Positions 1 through 12,405 are shown, numbered from the stretch's first letter. The stretch: 64,000 nt of DNA from Incurvaria masculella (GCA_946894095.1 OX335662.1:11426001-11490000); one strand, 5' to 3'. Program-made: numbers and translations. The notes: a model not told the origin generated them from the letters alone.

Positions 1-221
1 TGGGCAGAACGTTCGTTTTCTTCAAGAAAGTATTAGGGTGCCATTTTACAGGTGACCTTACCTTATGAATATTAAGAAATTATTATGAATACCGGCACCT
101 CTTGAGAAGCTGTATCTGTATCGGAAACCGAACCAATTTCATGGAAAATAAATATTCTTAAAAATAAAAAAATCTTGTATACGGCGTAGTTGTGCTACGT
201 ATGACGCAAATTTCAAGTTTT
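1..221. other. unassigned AT-rich sequence
   Basis: No coding pattern or repeat match to the rest of the window is seen here. Confidence 0.4.
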
Positions 222-653
222 TAACCGACTTAAAAAAAGGAGGAGGTTATCAATTCGTCTGTATGTTTTTTTTTATATTTTTACCTCATTACTTTTGCCT
301 GGGTGAACCGATTTTGATGATAATTTTTTAAATGATAGCTAGTGCTTCCCAAGTGGTCCCATTTTAATTAGGTTAAGTTCTGACAATGATATCCATGAGA
401 AAATCATAAAAGTCTTAAATTTGTATTAAGATGTGCGCGACAAATGGACGAATAGCTCAATATAACTCCAACCGATTTCGGTGATTCTTTTTTTATTGGA
501 AAGGACGTGTACAAATTAGTAAATGTACTTGAGATTCTCTAAAAATAAACAAATAAAAAAAAATTAACAAAAAAAATAACCGACTTCAAAGAAAAATCAC
601 TAAAAAGTAAAAAATAATTTCCATTTTTGTAGTTACGATTTTTGTTATTTTTT

Positions 654-723
654 GAGTCGGTGTCAGCCAAGGTAGCCAAGGTTCTCTTGATTGGCGCAGC
701 GCGTGCCCGGCTGACGCCGACTC
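654..723. repeat. short hairpin flanked by T-run and A-run
   Basis: GAGTCGGTGTCAGCC at 654-668 is repeated in inverted form, with one mismatch, at about 710-723. The hairpin is bounded by T and A runs. It is a foldback of unknown origin. Confidence 0.45.
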
Positions 724-1564
724 AAAAAATATTTCATTTTCTTTCATTATTCATTTTTTCTCTTTATTTGCCTATGTATTTCGGAAACTTTGCTGGTTTA
801 AGCTTTATTCAAATTTTTGTTATTACTTAGTTTTAAGACTGTTTGTTTTCCTGAATAAAACAAAATAAATTAATTAAATTTCGATATATTTTTCACGGTC
901 CGCATACGTATTACCCAGTCACGTGACTTCAACAATATAGAGACCGCAAAAAAAAACATCGGAATTTAATATTTATTTTACAGATACTACTTGGGCCGCC
1001 TCCTCCCCCCCAAGTGGTGCCGTTATTCATGAGGTCACTCTGTATACTGTATCTGGTGTGTGGGTTCCGACACTTAAAAAGATTGGTCCCATTGCGTTTC
1101 TTACCGTAATATTTGGGCGTGATAGCACGTGACTGTTACAGAACTGACAGATCTAATTGAAGCTGTTGATTGGCGCTGCGACTCGCTAGTTGCCGCCGTG
1201 CAGGTGTGCTGGGAGTGAAGAAAGGGCGTTGTTTGGGGCAATTAATACCACTCCCCCTTCGCACCGGACCGCCCGCTTGGCCGAGGCGGGTGTAAAATTA
1301 AAAGGGGTCCAACATCGAATAAGAACGGACGAGAATGGTGACTACGACACTCATCCGTATAGCGGCAGGGAAGCCGCGTTTACCATAGATTATTACCTCC
1401 CAAAAGAGGAAGGTAACGTCATAGAACGTGCAAAACTCGCATTTTTGCTGCAAATAAGCAGTTCTTATTTGCGCTGTAACCAGCACCATCTCCAGTCACT
1501 GCCAGAACAAGTTATACCGTTAGGTTATACCGCTTGATTTAAAATTTTGCCTAGGTATGCGTTA

Positions 1565-1930
1565 CGTAACGCGTCGCTCTCCGAAGTTAAGCAACGCTGG
1601 GTCCGGTCTGGTCTTGGATGGGTGACCGACCATTCGACTGTTGAGAGAGGCTGGCCGTGGTTCGGATTCCACGTTAAGCTGTAGGTCCCCTTCCTTACTT
1701 ACTAGGTGGTAGGGTTTATCCCGCCCGGGTTGGTACCATCGCATTGGATGAACGATGGTCGAAGCGGCAATGAAAATATTCCGTGTTTTCCATCCAGTTC
1801 AATGTAGCCGTGCCATACAAGGAAGGTCCTGGCATGGCACCTAGTTCCCATGTGGTGTGTTGGGCTAATACCATGACAGAACTTGTGGTATTAGCCATCC
1901 ATGTCCAGTCACATAAAAAAAAAACGTAAA
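1565..1930 (+). mobile_element. 5S-headed SINE, 5' end truncated
   Basis: The copy starts in CTCTCCGAAGTTAAGCAACG, which resembles the internal promoter region of 5S rRNA (box A), followed by GGATGGGTGACC (box C-like). It continues into the body shared by all SINEs in this window (GTAGGTCCCCTTCC, GGCATGGCACC, TTAGCCATCCATG) and ends in an A-rich tail. The word GACC is duplicated after box C. Pol III transcription is inferred from the head. Confidence 0.7.
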
Positions 1931-2884
1931 CGTAACATTTTAACAATAAAATAAGCAATGAGTAAATGAAAAATATCATCGATCGAAATATCATCATGGG
2001 TCTATGTTCAATGTATGAATTGGTTGAAAAGTTATTATTATTTTTAGCAGATGGAACATACCGTGAATCCTTCCTCTTTGGCCTCTATCGAAAGAAAACT
2101 GCTTATTTATGACGACAGGTGGCGTCTAAGGGAGCACACCTAAATGAACTGTCAAAGCTGTCAGATACCATACAAAATAAAGCAGGATAGATTTAAAAAT
2201 ATATTTACTCAACTCAACTTTCTCGTTATTATTATGAAAATTATTTGTTTTAAATTAAGCTAATCAAAAAAATTGAACATAGAACCTCCTCCTTTTGTGG
2301 AGTCGGTTAATGAAGTCATAGGAGATAAAATATCACCATAACCTATAAGATTTCATTTCAAACTTTGTGCTTGGTCTATAATTTCAAAATTTGTTTGAAG
2401 ACAAAGAAAATCTGTTATTTTCTTCCAAACATTATTCTAACTGCAACATGCAACACATCTCGCACCTAAAAACTCGTAAATAAAACATGACAGGAATGAC
2501 AGTTGTAACATTTCTAAGGTGAGGTCGCTCATGCGACACCTCTTTACTTCCAAGTTCTATTCGATTTCATAAGGGTACTATCCCTAAAACGTAGCTGCCG
2601 ATATACGGGTAAATTTCAGTCGCCACTGACGTCCTTTCTTGGTCGACGGTGTCCGAGGATGGAGTGATTATTTCTAGGCGCTCATCGGAGCGCGTCGGGC
2701 TGATATCATAATGCAATTATGCGATTCGGCCCAATGATTCGCGCGCATTTGATTGCGTTTTTCGGAGGTGCAAATAAATAATAATTAAAGTTTCGGGGCG
2801 ACGGGCTAAATAATTATTCGACACGCATACAACCATAGATTAAATAATACAACTTGCCGTTTGACGACCGAGGTGAACTCATGG

Positions 2885-2985
2885 AGGATGGGTGGGTGGG
2901 GCGGCATCGGATCCTGGATGGGTGATCGTTTTCCACCGTTGAACCTGGCCGTTGTTCGGATTCCACGTAAAACTATAGGCTCCTA
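2885..2985 (+). mobile_element. 5S-headed SINE fragment
   Basis: CTGGATGGGTGATCG and GTTCGGATTCCACGTAAAACT match the promoter end and start of the shared SINE body. The copy is cut off by the following AGGGTTCCG-type repeat. Confidence 0.5.
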
Positions 2986-2988
2986 TTA

Positions 2989-3268
2989 GAGTTCCGCATC
3001 CAAAGGGTGCCAACGGAACTCTATTACTAAGCCCCCGCTGTCTGTCCGTCCTTCCGTCTGTCACAAGGCTGTATCTCATGAACCGTAATAGGTAGGCAGC
3101 TGAAATTTTCACTGAGTGTGTATTTTTTTGCCGCTATAACAACAATTACGTAAAATCAACAAATAATAATAATGAAAAATACAAAAAAAGTAATTTTGTG
3201 GGTTAAATCTTGTACGATGGTACGGAACCCTTCGTGTGCGAGTCCGACTCGCACTTGGCCGGTTTTTT
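2989..3268 (+). repeat. GTTCCGTACC...ACTCGCACTTGGCCGG repeat, copy 1
   Basis: This interspersed element of about 280 bp starts at a GTTCCG(T)A-like sequence, contains a CTGTCCGTCCG microsatellite and CACAAGGCTGTATCTCATGA, and ends GAGTCCGACTCGCACTTGG then CCGG. Its outer ends are inverted (GGTTCCGTACC / GGTACGGAACC). Related copies lie at 17923, 21060, 39025, 52309 and 54790. Confidence 0.7.
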
Positions 3269-3734
3269 AAGATCCCGCCGTAAAAAGCGAACTTATCGTC
3301 TCGATCTGTGTTCGATTGAAGTTATCCGAAATGTGTGACCAAATTCAGCTGATTCGCAGAAAACTGCGAAGCTGGTTTGAAGTCGAATTTCGAACGTCCG
3401 ATCCAACCGCTCACTTGCCTGTTCATCCGGCGAGTTAAATTAGCGTGGTGACCCCCAGATCCGGCAGCCGCGAGCTCCCGCCCAGGTGGGCGGGGGCGGC
3501 AAGTGGACCGGCAAATGAAGGCGCCGTCAAAAGAACCGCCGCCCGCGCCAGATCGAAGCTATTAGGGCGCCGTCTCTAATCCGCCCGCCCTAGCAGCAGC
3601 GGGCACGGTAGGACGAGAGTGGCGAACGAAACGCATTCGTATGGCGGCAGCGTGGACACGGGTTAGTGGAAAACGTCTTACAGATATTACGAGTTTTACT
3701 ACGAGAGATACGGTAATGAAATGATATGAATGTG

Positions 3735-3975
3735 TTTAAAGTGTTTCATTTCATTTCATTTATTCAACTTCTGGTAGTCAAACTAAACTAAGTCACGTGT
3801 CACAATTTGATTGATCCGCGGATTCGATCAACTCAGTGAAGAAGAACCCGCAAAGAAACTTCCTGGTCTCAAAGAGTTCGGAGAAATCGCTGCTTTCTAC
3901 GACTGGTCTATAAGCTATGTTATTTTTTGTCTTTTATTCGTCCACATTAATGATATAACACAATTATGATTTCAT
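3735..3975 (+). repeat. GATCCGCGGATTCGATCAA repeat family, copy 1
   Basis: The sequence matches repeats at 55345-55700 (same strand) and 8275-9145 (opposite strand), including TTCAACTTCTGGTAGTCAAA and GAAGAAGAACCCGCAAAG. The class is unknown. Confidence 0.6.
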
Positions 3976-4152
3976 ACCTAAATGCTACAGCCAAACTTAC
4001 ATTGGTAGAACTGTCTAATGCGGTTGAAAGTATGTATCTACACAGATATAAAATTCCATGGGCGGGCGATTTTGTTTATTCTTCGAATGCCATATATGCC
4101 TTTTGAATAGATGACCTTAGCGATTTTTCTGTAAGGGATTTGTAACTCGCAA

Positions 4153-4515
4153 TAGAGGCTCTGAGCCGGTAGTCTCAGTTCTCACCTAAATTGGCGTTAC
4201 GGCAAACCGATCGACTGGCGTTTTCAAATGTATGGAGAAATTGAAGAGCGCGCGTAGTGGGCGTTAAGCGAACTAACATTTGCGAGTCCGAGCTTGATTT
4301 GACAGCTTACTCAACGTTGCCGTAATTATTTCGACGTTGCCGTTTACGTCCACTCCTCGTTTTCATACAAATCGGAAGTCCGCGTTTGACTTTGACAGCT
4401 TGAAAAAGTAAAACCACAGAATATCTAGTAAAAACTTGTATGGAGTCGACGGAATACGCCAGTCGATCGGTTTGCCGTAAACGCCGATTTAGGTGAGAAC
4501 TCAGACTGACCACTC
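4153..4515. mobile_element. MITE with about 55-bp terminal inverted repeats (M1), copy 1
   Basis: The left end (CTCACCTAAATTGGCGTTAC, GATCGACTGGCG) is repeated inverted at the right end (CGCCAGTCGATCGG, CGATTTAGGTGAGAAC). The internal sequence carries AACGTTGCCGT repeats. No transposase is present. Other copies are at 24752-25105 and 53035-53345, with a fragment at 12318-12405. Confidence 0.7.
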
Positions 4516-4854
4516 TGGTTAGATAGCGAAATAACAAACGCGCACCATCGACGTTTGTTGCACTAAATAGCGTTCTCACGTATTTTACGTGATCTTACGT
4601 AGTTGGGACACGAGAAAATCAGTAGTAAACAACATCGTAAGCGAACTGAGTCGCCGGCTTTTGGACGTAAATGTTGCTACACCGCCCCCATACAAACGTG
4701 TTTCGGTCGGTACTCCCTTCCTTCCATGCTCGCTGCCTAGCGCCAACGAGCCGTGAACGCAGAACCTCTACATTATTTTATTACGCTCTCAAAACATAGT
4801 GCATGCCAGCTGCTTACTGTTTATTCTGGGTCAAAATCTTGTTTTTACTGGATT

Positions 4855-5220
4855 GAAGTGTTACAGTCGTATTAAGAGTGATCTGTCAAAATATAGTACG
4901 CAGATTATCACCGGACTAAGTACCTAAAGAGTAATGTAAAGACCTAGTACCTAAAGTTCCTAAGCTATTTAGTACGGACATAATCCGCGTATTACAGTTA
5001 GTCCTCAGTCAGCCAAGTTAGTATTCAGAGTGAACCTGTCAAAACTTTTTAACGGAATTAGCACCGGACCTGGGCGGACGAACTTTAAAGCGCGGATTAT
5101 TTCCGGAATAAACATGTTTTTTACGATTACGTATTCAGAGTGGACCGACTAACTTTATCTGCCGGACTAAACCGGTTTTGTATGGCTAGTCCGGTGCTAA
5201 ACTCGTATTAAGTAAATCTA
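4855..5220. repeat. imperfect foldback repeat with GTCCGG/CCGGAC words
   Basis: CACCGGAC, TTAGTCC and AGTCCGGTGC words recur on both strands, suggesting a decayed foldback element. A related tail is near 5700-5760. Confidence 0.35.
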
Positions 5221-5289
5221 ATTTAGGGAAAATAAAGCATGGCTTTTAATTCTTGTTTACCGCCAAACTACAACATTTTTTAGATGTGA

Positions 5290-6456
5290 CTAATAACACT
5301 TACCGTCAGCCCAATATACCGCATTCCCGAAGGAATTAGGTACCATGAGAACGCTTGTACATATGGTATTTCTCCCAAACAGCTGTGATTGAAGCTCTAA
5401 CATGATGAAGAGGAGTAGTACGTGAACTGACACTGGACTAAACATACAAAAGTTCTTATAATCGACCGTGAAGCAAGGACACATTAATTGAAGAAGGAGC
5501 CCAGTAAACAGAACTACTTTACGAATATACTGCAAAGCTGGACCCGAATCAGCAAAACATACCATTCGCGGGTAAAGAGTCTACCAATTTCGCCACCGCG
5601 ACCGGCTGTATACCCATAATTTGAAATTCTCCAACAGTCCTTTCCTTGGAATAAGCGACGTACATACCTGCGTAGTACTATATATATAATTACTTTTACA
5701 AAAGTGCTATTTAGTCCGAAGATAATCCCGAATTAAAGTTAGTCCGCTCACTTTGAATACTACTTTTTTGGGCCACTTCAAAATCTTTCTCATATTTTAA
5801 AAGAAGGCATTCCAATTGACCGGAAACGCTTCAGCATGCATGGACTTAATTTTTTACCTACCGCATGCATGTGACAGTTACCAAAAATACAGCTCGCTGC
5901 CAGTGGTTTCTGTTCCGTTTGAATCGCGAGACGCGCCACATGTCCTCGAGTGAACGTATTCTTTGAACATTATAATTTTGAACGTTTTTACCTCCTAGGA
6001 GTATTTCGTGACCACTCAACAACGAACTATTGAAACGATCTAGTGCACCTGTGCTAAAGACATTGGATCGCAGTGCGCGAACCACCACGCTGGTGTGTTC
6101 GCCCATATTCATCAGAAACCCAAGGCCTTGGTGTGCCGAGAACTGATGCCATCAACCTGTGAGTGTTTTCCAACGATTTCTTTTGGTTTGTTGTATTTTT
6201 GAGTGTGTCGAAGACTAGAAGTGGTTCTGTTTCATCCCGCCTTTCTATCTATTTGCAATAAAATAATTTACGCAACAACCGCATTTCTTGGAGTCCTCTG
6301 TGGCTCATACACTACTGATACAAATTAAGTTACGGACAAAATTGAATTATCGGCCTTCCCAATAGCCTCCCTCTAACTCTACACATTGATTCGATCGTTG
6401 CTACCACGACTGGAAGCGCCCTTGGTAATCTGCAGTTTATTCGTTCAGCACCGCGG
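5290..6456. other. no gene recognised; flank of a mariner remnant
   Basis: Two minus-strand reading frames (5290-5565 and 5858-6112) show no family signature that I recognise. The stretch may be decayed transposon sequence attached to the mariner fragment to its right. Confidence 0.35.
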
Positions 6457-6675
6457 TTACAGCTTCCTTGACCTCATGTACGCCGCCATAATGAGTTCCC
6501 TTGGTGTAATTTCATCTGAGGAATAAGAAAAAGTCGCAGGGGGCGATAACGGACAATAGGGCCGGTGCCGCAACGTTGGAATGCCTTTTTTCGCCAAAAA
6601 CTCTTTTACAATGAATAAGGAATGAGCCGAAGCGTTGACATGGTGAAATATCGAATGTTCTCGAGAGTCACACAT
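6457..6675 (-). pseudogene. mariner-like transposase fragment
   Basis: The minus-strand reading contains a degenerate form of the mariner pattern H-x-N-A-x-A-H followed by V-x-E-F-L-A-K and PYCPLSPPATF, corresponding to the second catalytic Asp region (HxDNAPxH...PYSPDLAP in the family). The expected Asp of H-D-N is Val here (HHVNASAH), so this copy is inactive. Only about 70 residues survive, without start or third catalytic residue. Confidence 0.6.
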
Positions 6676-6764
6676 TTTGACACGCCACTAAAAGAGTTGC
6701 TTTAGAAAAAGACACAAAAAACAAACGAATGGAACGAAAGTAAGGTCTTGTGGCGACCTAGCGC

Positions 6765-6845
6765 CCTCTACTTAGAGCTGCTAGTTTCAAATGCCACAGA
6801 TGCATAGAAGTTAGTTAACAAGGCGCTAGATGGCGCTACATGCTA
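6765..6845 (+). repeat. old relative of the U3 module of the LTR element at 39.8 kb
   Basis: AGTTAGTTAACAAGG followed by TAGATGGCGC (6827-6836) parallels the second U3 module of that LTR (GAAGTTGTTAACAAGG, then TAGATGGCGC). The match is short and diverged. Confidence 0.3.
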
Positions 6846-7880
6846 CAACGCCCAAAGATGTCAAAAACACATGATGTCTATATCGCACTAACGAAGTTTC
6901 CCAATAACCCAAATTCAAATCACGACTAGAGGAGAGCAGCTGCGCAGCCCAGGGTTTGAAGACCTGACCCACCTTTTAATCTCTCCACAATCTCTTATTT
7001 CTAGCCATATCCATAACCACGCAGTGTAGCTAGTTCCCGAGTTATATCCAAATTCCCGGGACTTCATTGCCAAACTGCGTATAAGGTTCCTGATTTTATC
7101 TAGGGACGGAACAACACAAACCGGTGGGTTGACATGCGTTTAATCCGTACACAAAACTAACTATTCACGAAGTAAAAAATTCACAAAGCGTTCAAACGAG
7201 AACCGCCAATTAAAAGGAGAGCTCTGATTAATTAATCTCGCCATAGACGTTAGAAGCAGCACGACGCGGCTTTCTTGGCATTTGCTACATACCACGAGAT
7301 ATGTACCTATCGCGTAGCCAAATAATATGTATTAAATACTGGCATCCGTAGTATTGTATCATCAGCGGATCATCCCTTCCTCTGCTAGCGGTACCACTTA
7401 CAGTACCGTAAAAAAAATCACAACTCGCAATTGGTAACGGCCGCTGTGATCGCAGGTCAGTCACCTAAATACAAACGAGTGTTAAGATACTACTCCTTGT
7501 TTGTTTTTGGCCAGGAAAGTTGGCAGCACTTGTTTCGTTACACAGCAGACCTATTCCTCGATTTCTTACCTTTAAATTATACTTTTTGTTTCATAAACAC
7601 CCATTTACTTGTATTTTTTTTTGAGTTTTTGGAACAGAAACATTTTCAGCAGTTTAGAAATAACACCACCTCGCTTAAACGCTGTTGTGTTGCCCGCTGC
7701 CAGACGCTTATTTGGCCAGTGCCACCAGCGAACTAATTAAAATGTAAATTACGTAATAGCTGCCGCCATTAACTTGGCGGTGCGATATTTGCCAAATTTC
7801 TACGTCATTTTGGTGATGACATTTACGTGGTTTTAAAAGCTACAAAGTTTTGAGCTACTAGCAGATGAGTTTTCTAAGTA
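6846..7880. other. unassigned intergenic sequence
   Basis: No recognisable coding unit is seen. A 101-residue open frame at 7431-7736 shows no domain, motif or splice context and is not called. Confidence 0.4.
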
Positions 7881-7884
7881 ACTC

Positions 7885-8265
7885 AATGTGGATGGCTAAT
7901 ACCACACGTACCGTCATAACATTAGCCCAACACCACGCATTCTCGAAGAGATTAGGTGCCATGCCAGGGCCTTCCCTTTTATGTGCTCGGCTACATTAAA
8001 TGTGATGGAAAACACGAACAATTTTTCATTTCCGCTTCGACCATCTTTCTTCGACCAATGCGATGAATGCCAAGCCGGGCGGGCTTAACCCTGCCATCTA
8101 GTAGGGGAAGGGGACCTACCATGGAATACCTCCTAATTGTTCTGTGGGACCTACAGTTTTACATATCGACCCATGGAGCAGCTCGCATTCGTGACTAAAT
8201 TCACTCAAAAATTCAACTCAAAAAGAGGAATAAGGTAGTGCATGGGACGGGGGCTTTATTAGGCA
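7885..8265 (-). mobile_element. SINE of the shared-body family, head truncated
   Basis: In plus orientation it reads ATGGATGGCTAATACCACAC, GGTGCCATGCC, GGACCTAC, then CATGGAGCAGCTCGCATTCG, which is the body plus the linker of the tRNA-headed subfamily. The tRNA-like head itself is missing. Confidence 0.65.
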
Positions 8266-8274
8266 AGTTAAGCA

Positions 8275-9145
8275 ATCTATTTATTATTTAAGACTTTTCA
8301 CACTGTGGGTTGTTGTTTCCTCGTAGTTCTTAGTTTTTTGCTTTAGACCGTTCTACCAATGCAAGTTTGGCAGTAGCATTTAGGTAATCATAATTTCAAT
8401 TCATCATAAGTTCATTCACATATTAATGTGTCATTTATGTGGACGAAAAAAAAACACAATTTATAGACCAGTGAAGTTTCTTTGCGGGTTCTTCTTCACT
8501 GGTTGATCGAATCCGCGGATCAATAAAATTGTGACATGACTAGGCTAAGATAAATAGTCGTAACAGAAACTAAAACTAACGAAAAGTAGTACTTTGTGAC
8601 GTCAATTTACGTTACTTTGAGATTTCGTCCATACAAAATGTGTCAAAGTGACCTCACAAAGTACTACTTTGCGTTAGCATTAGTTTCGGTTACGACTATT
8701 TATATCAGCCTAAGAATTCGTCCATACAAAATGTGTTAAAGTAACGTCACAAAGTACTACTTTTCGTTAGCCTTAGTTAAGGCTGAGATAAATAGTCGTA
8801 ACAGAAACTAATACTAACGGAAAGTAGTACTTTGTGACGTCAATTTGCATTATTTTGAGATTTCGTCCATACAAAATGTGTCAAAGTGACGACACAAAGT
8901 ACTACTTTTCGTTAGTCTTAGTTTCTGTTACGACTATTTATCTCAACCTCAGACTAACGGGAAGTAGTACTTTGTGACGTCACTTTGACACATTTTGTAT
9001 GGACGAAATCTCAAAGCAATGCCAATTGACGTCACAAAGTACTACTTTGCGTTAGCATTAGTTTCGGTGACGACTATTTATCTCAGCCCTAGTGTAGTTT
9101 GACTACCAGAAGTTGAATAAATAAATGAAATGAAATAGAACGCAA
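8275..9145 (-). repeat. GATCCGCGGATTCGATCAA repeat copy split by a hairpin array
   Basis: The flanks match the 55345 copy in reverse (CACTGTGGGTTGTTG ... TTGATCGAATCCGCGG ... TAGTTTGACTACC). The copy is interrupted between CATGACTA and TAGTGTAG by the array at 8543-9089. Confidence 0.65.
8543..9089. mobile_element. array of about three and a half TA-flanked foldback MITEs
   Basis: Units contain GATAAATAGTCGTAAC, AGTAGTACTTTGTGACGTCA, TTCGTCCATACAAAATGTGT and their inverted forms. At least three hairpins (about 8549-8705, 8785-8942 and 8946-9086) and one half unit are present. TA is duplicated at 8541-8542 and 9090-9091, as for Tc1/mariner-type transposition. Each unit is a nearly complete palindrome. 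Confidence 0.65.
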
Positions 9146-9490
9146 TTTCGTGTGCCTCTGAGCTCAAGAAAGGAACTGGTCTATTATTCTTTATCGGACA
9201 CAATACACAGAACGATTGCTCCCGCCAGACACATAATCCTTCTTCCCGCATCCTACACGGGCATGCCGAGCGAGATATGAAAGGAGCCTCCGATAAAACG
9301 CAACGAGAGAAAACTTTTCATACGCGATGTGCTCCCGCTTAGAGAAACGAATTATAATGCCAATGAGAGAAAAAAGTCCGTCGGGTCTATTCACACACCC
9401 TCCGTCGTAGTATAGGCATTTCGGCTGCATGTTTCTGTTTGTCGGTACAGTATGTAGGTATATCAGTCTATTTCTGCTGTCCCTGTGTTT

Positions 9491-9873
9491 GGCAGCCTCA
9501 GTGGCCCAGTGGCGCGACACTTCGGCGATCGCTCTCCGAAGTTAAGCAACGCTGGGTCCGGTCTGGTCTTGGATGGGTGACCATTCGATCGTTGAGAGAG
9601 GCTGGCCGTGGTTCGGATTCCACGTTAAACTGTAGGTCCCCTTCCTTACTTGCTAGGTGGTAGGGTTAATCCCGCCCGGGTTGGTACCATCGCATTGAAT
9701 GAACGATGGTCGAAGCGGCAATGAAAATTGTCCGTGTTTTCCATCCAGTTCAATGTAGCCGTGCAATATAAGGAAGGTCCTGGCATGGCACCTAGTTCCC
9801 ATGTGGTGTGTTGGGCTAATACCATGACAGAAGGTGTGGTATTAGCCATCATGTCCAGTCACATAAAAAAAAA
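9491..9873 (+). mobile_element. 5S-headed SINE, full length
   Basis: The head starts GCCTCAGTGGCCCAGTGGCG and continues with CTCTCCGAAGTTAAGCAACG and GGTCTTGGATGGGTGACC. These match the order and spacing of box A, intermediate element and box C of 5S rRNA. The shared SINE body follows (GTAGGTCCCCTTCC, GGTACCATCGCATTG, GGCATGGCACC) and then an A-run at 9866-9873. Known class-3 SINEs use a 5S-derived promoter; assignment to that class is inference from the head. Confidence 0.75.
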
Positions 9874-10604
9874 CCAGCAGAACAGTTTCTCAAACACCAA
9901 AACAATGTGGGCTTCCATCGAATGGGCAGGACACTTCTCTTTTCACCAAGAAAAAGAAAAGCGAAGAAAGAGACGGGTAACGGTGTTATCGTAACGGCCG
10001 CCGTGAAGAAGTATGCAAAGTAATATGGGTTGACAGGTCTGTGACAGTAAAAGTGTCGGAACCATAGACCTAGCATGCGCGCGCTATTTCTATGGTCGGA
10101 ACATAGTTACATTTTCTTAACTTACTTTAGGGATTTCCTCCTAACCTACGGATTCGAAAGTAATAAAATTTACAAAAAAAACTAGAAATGTCAAAGTTTA
10201 GTACAAACTTGGTCTGCCAGTTTGCAACAATACAACAAGTTCATACCAGATCATTCCGGTTTTCCATGCAAAGCCTAAGTTTTAAAGCCTATCTTTTCGC
10301 GGGTTTCTAAATGCATATTTTCGTGCCGGTCTTTTGGACTGCATTCTCCTTCGCTAGGTTTTTCAAACAACTCAGATAATTTTACCTAATAAAAACAACT
10401 TAAAAAAATTCCCTCGTGCAGCAGAGGCCGAAAACATACGTAAGTACGAACCTAGGTAATATTTTAGGCACTTGATGTATCCCCGACGTGCCATTTTCTG
10501 AGCTGCTCTGTTTACTTCTCTACAGCAACGATGCGACAAGCGGTTCCCAAACATTTATCGTGCTGACGAAAACGAAACGTGTCAGCATGGTCTACTTTTT
10601 CGTA

Positions 10605-11154
10605 TTAAGGCGGCCCAACCCGCTCATCTTCCCATACAAAAGGGGAAAGAAGATCACGCCCATATTTCTTGACAGAGATCCAAAATTTAATTCAAAATAG
10701 CTTTATTTGATCGAACTAGATGTCTGATGACAATTAGCATTGTAAAATTGTGTTTGGGGTCTAAGTTATAAGGTCCGAAAGTTCGAATTTTTCGCGCGTT
10801 TTATACAATAACTTTGGAGGTGGATTACGCAATGATTAAGTAAGAACATCGTAAAAAGATTAGTCATCAGACATAGCTTATTTAATCAATATTAATGATC
10901 TCTTTGGTTTTTGTTAGATTTTTGACTACAGCGGTCGTGGTTTACTTTTAGCTATAAGTCGTTTTGAAATTAAAATTTTCGTAAATCTTACCAAATCATG
11001 CACTATGCACATTGTCTTTTTTGTGGACATGTTGCATCTTCCTCATCACGGAGCCTGTCTTGTTCTTTGAAACAGAGAAAGTCCCAGTGCGCAACAGCAC
11101 GGTTTTGCACCGTGCCCGCAAATTAGTTAGGCCCGCCGGGTTGGGCCACCTTAA
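10605..11154. mobile_element. TTAA-flanked MITE, copy 1
   Basis: The element begins TTAAGGCGGCCCAACCCGC and ends GGGTTGGGCCACCTTAA. TTAA at both edges is the target preference of piggyBac-type transposons. No transposase is present. Copies are at 53853, 58653 and 60730, with a one-sided fragment at 34193. Confidence 0.7.
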
Positions 11155-12317
11155 GAGCATAATGAGGTGTTCGAGTTCCATAAAATGGCTCGTGCAGGTT
11201 TCCTCAGTGAGGAAAAAAAATCTGAAATTATATACATTAAATAAAGCAGCTAAGAGCTACTACGTCCGTGTGTTTTTTTTATAACATATCTTATATCCAT
11301 TAAATAAGCATTTAAACATTTGTATAAAATGTTTAATAGCGTATATCATGAATATAAGTTTTGTTATCAAAAAAATCAAAACGTCCAGACGTAGCTCTCT
11401 GTTGTTTTATTTAATGTGCGAAATTTCAGAAACATATTTCTTAATTTGACTGAGGAAACAAGCACGAGTCATTGTATGTGACTTGATCACCTCTTTATAC
11501 TCTTAATAATTAGAGAGCGAACTTGGCTATTTTGCATTCTTCTCTAAGAAAACCAGTCTGCTCACTTTTGGAAACATTTTATTTCTTCGCGCCTCGACAA
11601 TTACGTTTATATTTACGGTAGTTACGTTTTTATTGATGGATCTTGGAAATGGCCTGGTAATACCACGCCTCTTTTCTCTTTACCGTTTTCTTCCTGGGTA
11701 ACGATTTCACTGCTAGTAGTTCCCGCATAATTTGTTGTTTATTTGAACTTCTAGGTGCTGAGTTTCTAATGAAAACTGTATAGCTCATTTAAAATGTTTA
11801 ATTTAATTCAACCTCTTGTCATGTTAATGACAAATAGTTCTTTTTATCTTTTAATGTATCCCTGCGTGCGTCGTCGCAAAGCAAGAAATTAAATGAGTAC
11901 ATTACAATACAGCCTAAAGTTTGAGAGCCACTGCTGTGTCTCGCCCGCAACTTGATAATAAGCGCATTAGGGGGGACATTTTTTAAACTCCCCGCACCCG
12001 AAAGTTTTGGGTTTTCTTTTTACATTAAAAAAGTAGGGACCCGAGGCGACGCCGGGTACTTAGCGGGGGCCTGGGCGCTTTCAACTTTTAAATCCTCGTG
12101 CATTGTACCAATTTGTAGATACATTTAGGTGTAGTGCGCACATGGCAGCACATGCCATAAGCCGGCGTCGACTTTGCAAAATGAAGTAAGTTTTATATTT
12201 ATTTCGGAATGTTGATTCTTTCATTTTAGAAAACCTCTTGAAGGTATAATTTTAAAAGGATTTAAGCCATAATGTAGCCACATAAGTCATCCGTCCATGT
12301 CCAATTACTTAAAAAAA
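11155..12317. other. unassigned AT-rich intergenic sequence
   Basis: No gene, repeat family member or foldback is recognised here. Confidence 0.4.
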
Positions 12318-12405
12318 TGCTCGGACTCGCAAATGTTAGTGCGCGCGCTCTTCACTTTCTCCGTACATTTGAAAACGCCAGTCGATCGGTAATTTAGGTG
12401 ACAAT
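12318..12405 (-). mobile_element. M1 MITE fragment
   Basis: ACTCGCAAATGTTAG, TCTCCGTACATTTGAAAAC and GCCAGTCGATCGG match one arm of M1 in reverse orientation. The other arm is absent. Confidence 0.5.

Larger units (their letters stand above)
222..2310. repeat. repeat-bounded block with inverted AACCGACT/GGAGGAGG ends
   Basis: The left edge (222-250) reads AACCGACTT, an A-run, then GGAGGAGGTT. The right edge (2282-2310) carries the same sequence inverted. A third AACCGACTTC copy lies near 578. I recall this sequence as a common lepidopteran interspersed repeat. Whether the two edges belong to one 2.1-kb element or to two neighbouring copies cannot be decided here. A small hairpin and a SINE lie inside. 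Confidence 0.4.

Noticed and set aside
1190..1537. 115-residue open frame
   Set aside because: No recognised domain, no splice context, lies within a repeat-bounded block; likely chance.
1567..1625. 5S rRNA gene
   Set aside because: Only the promoter-like middle of 5S rRNA is present, at several places, always joined to the SINE body; the outer stem of 5S rRNA is missing.
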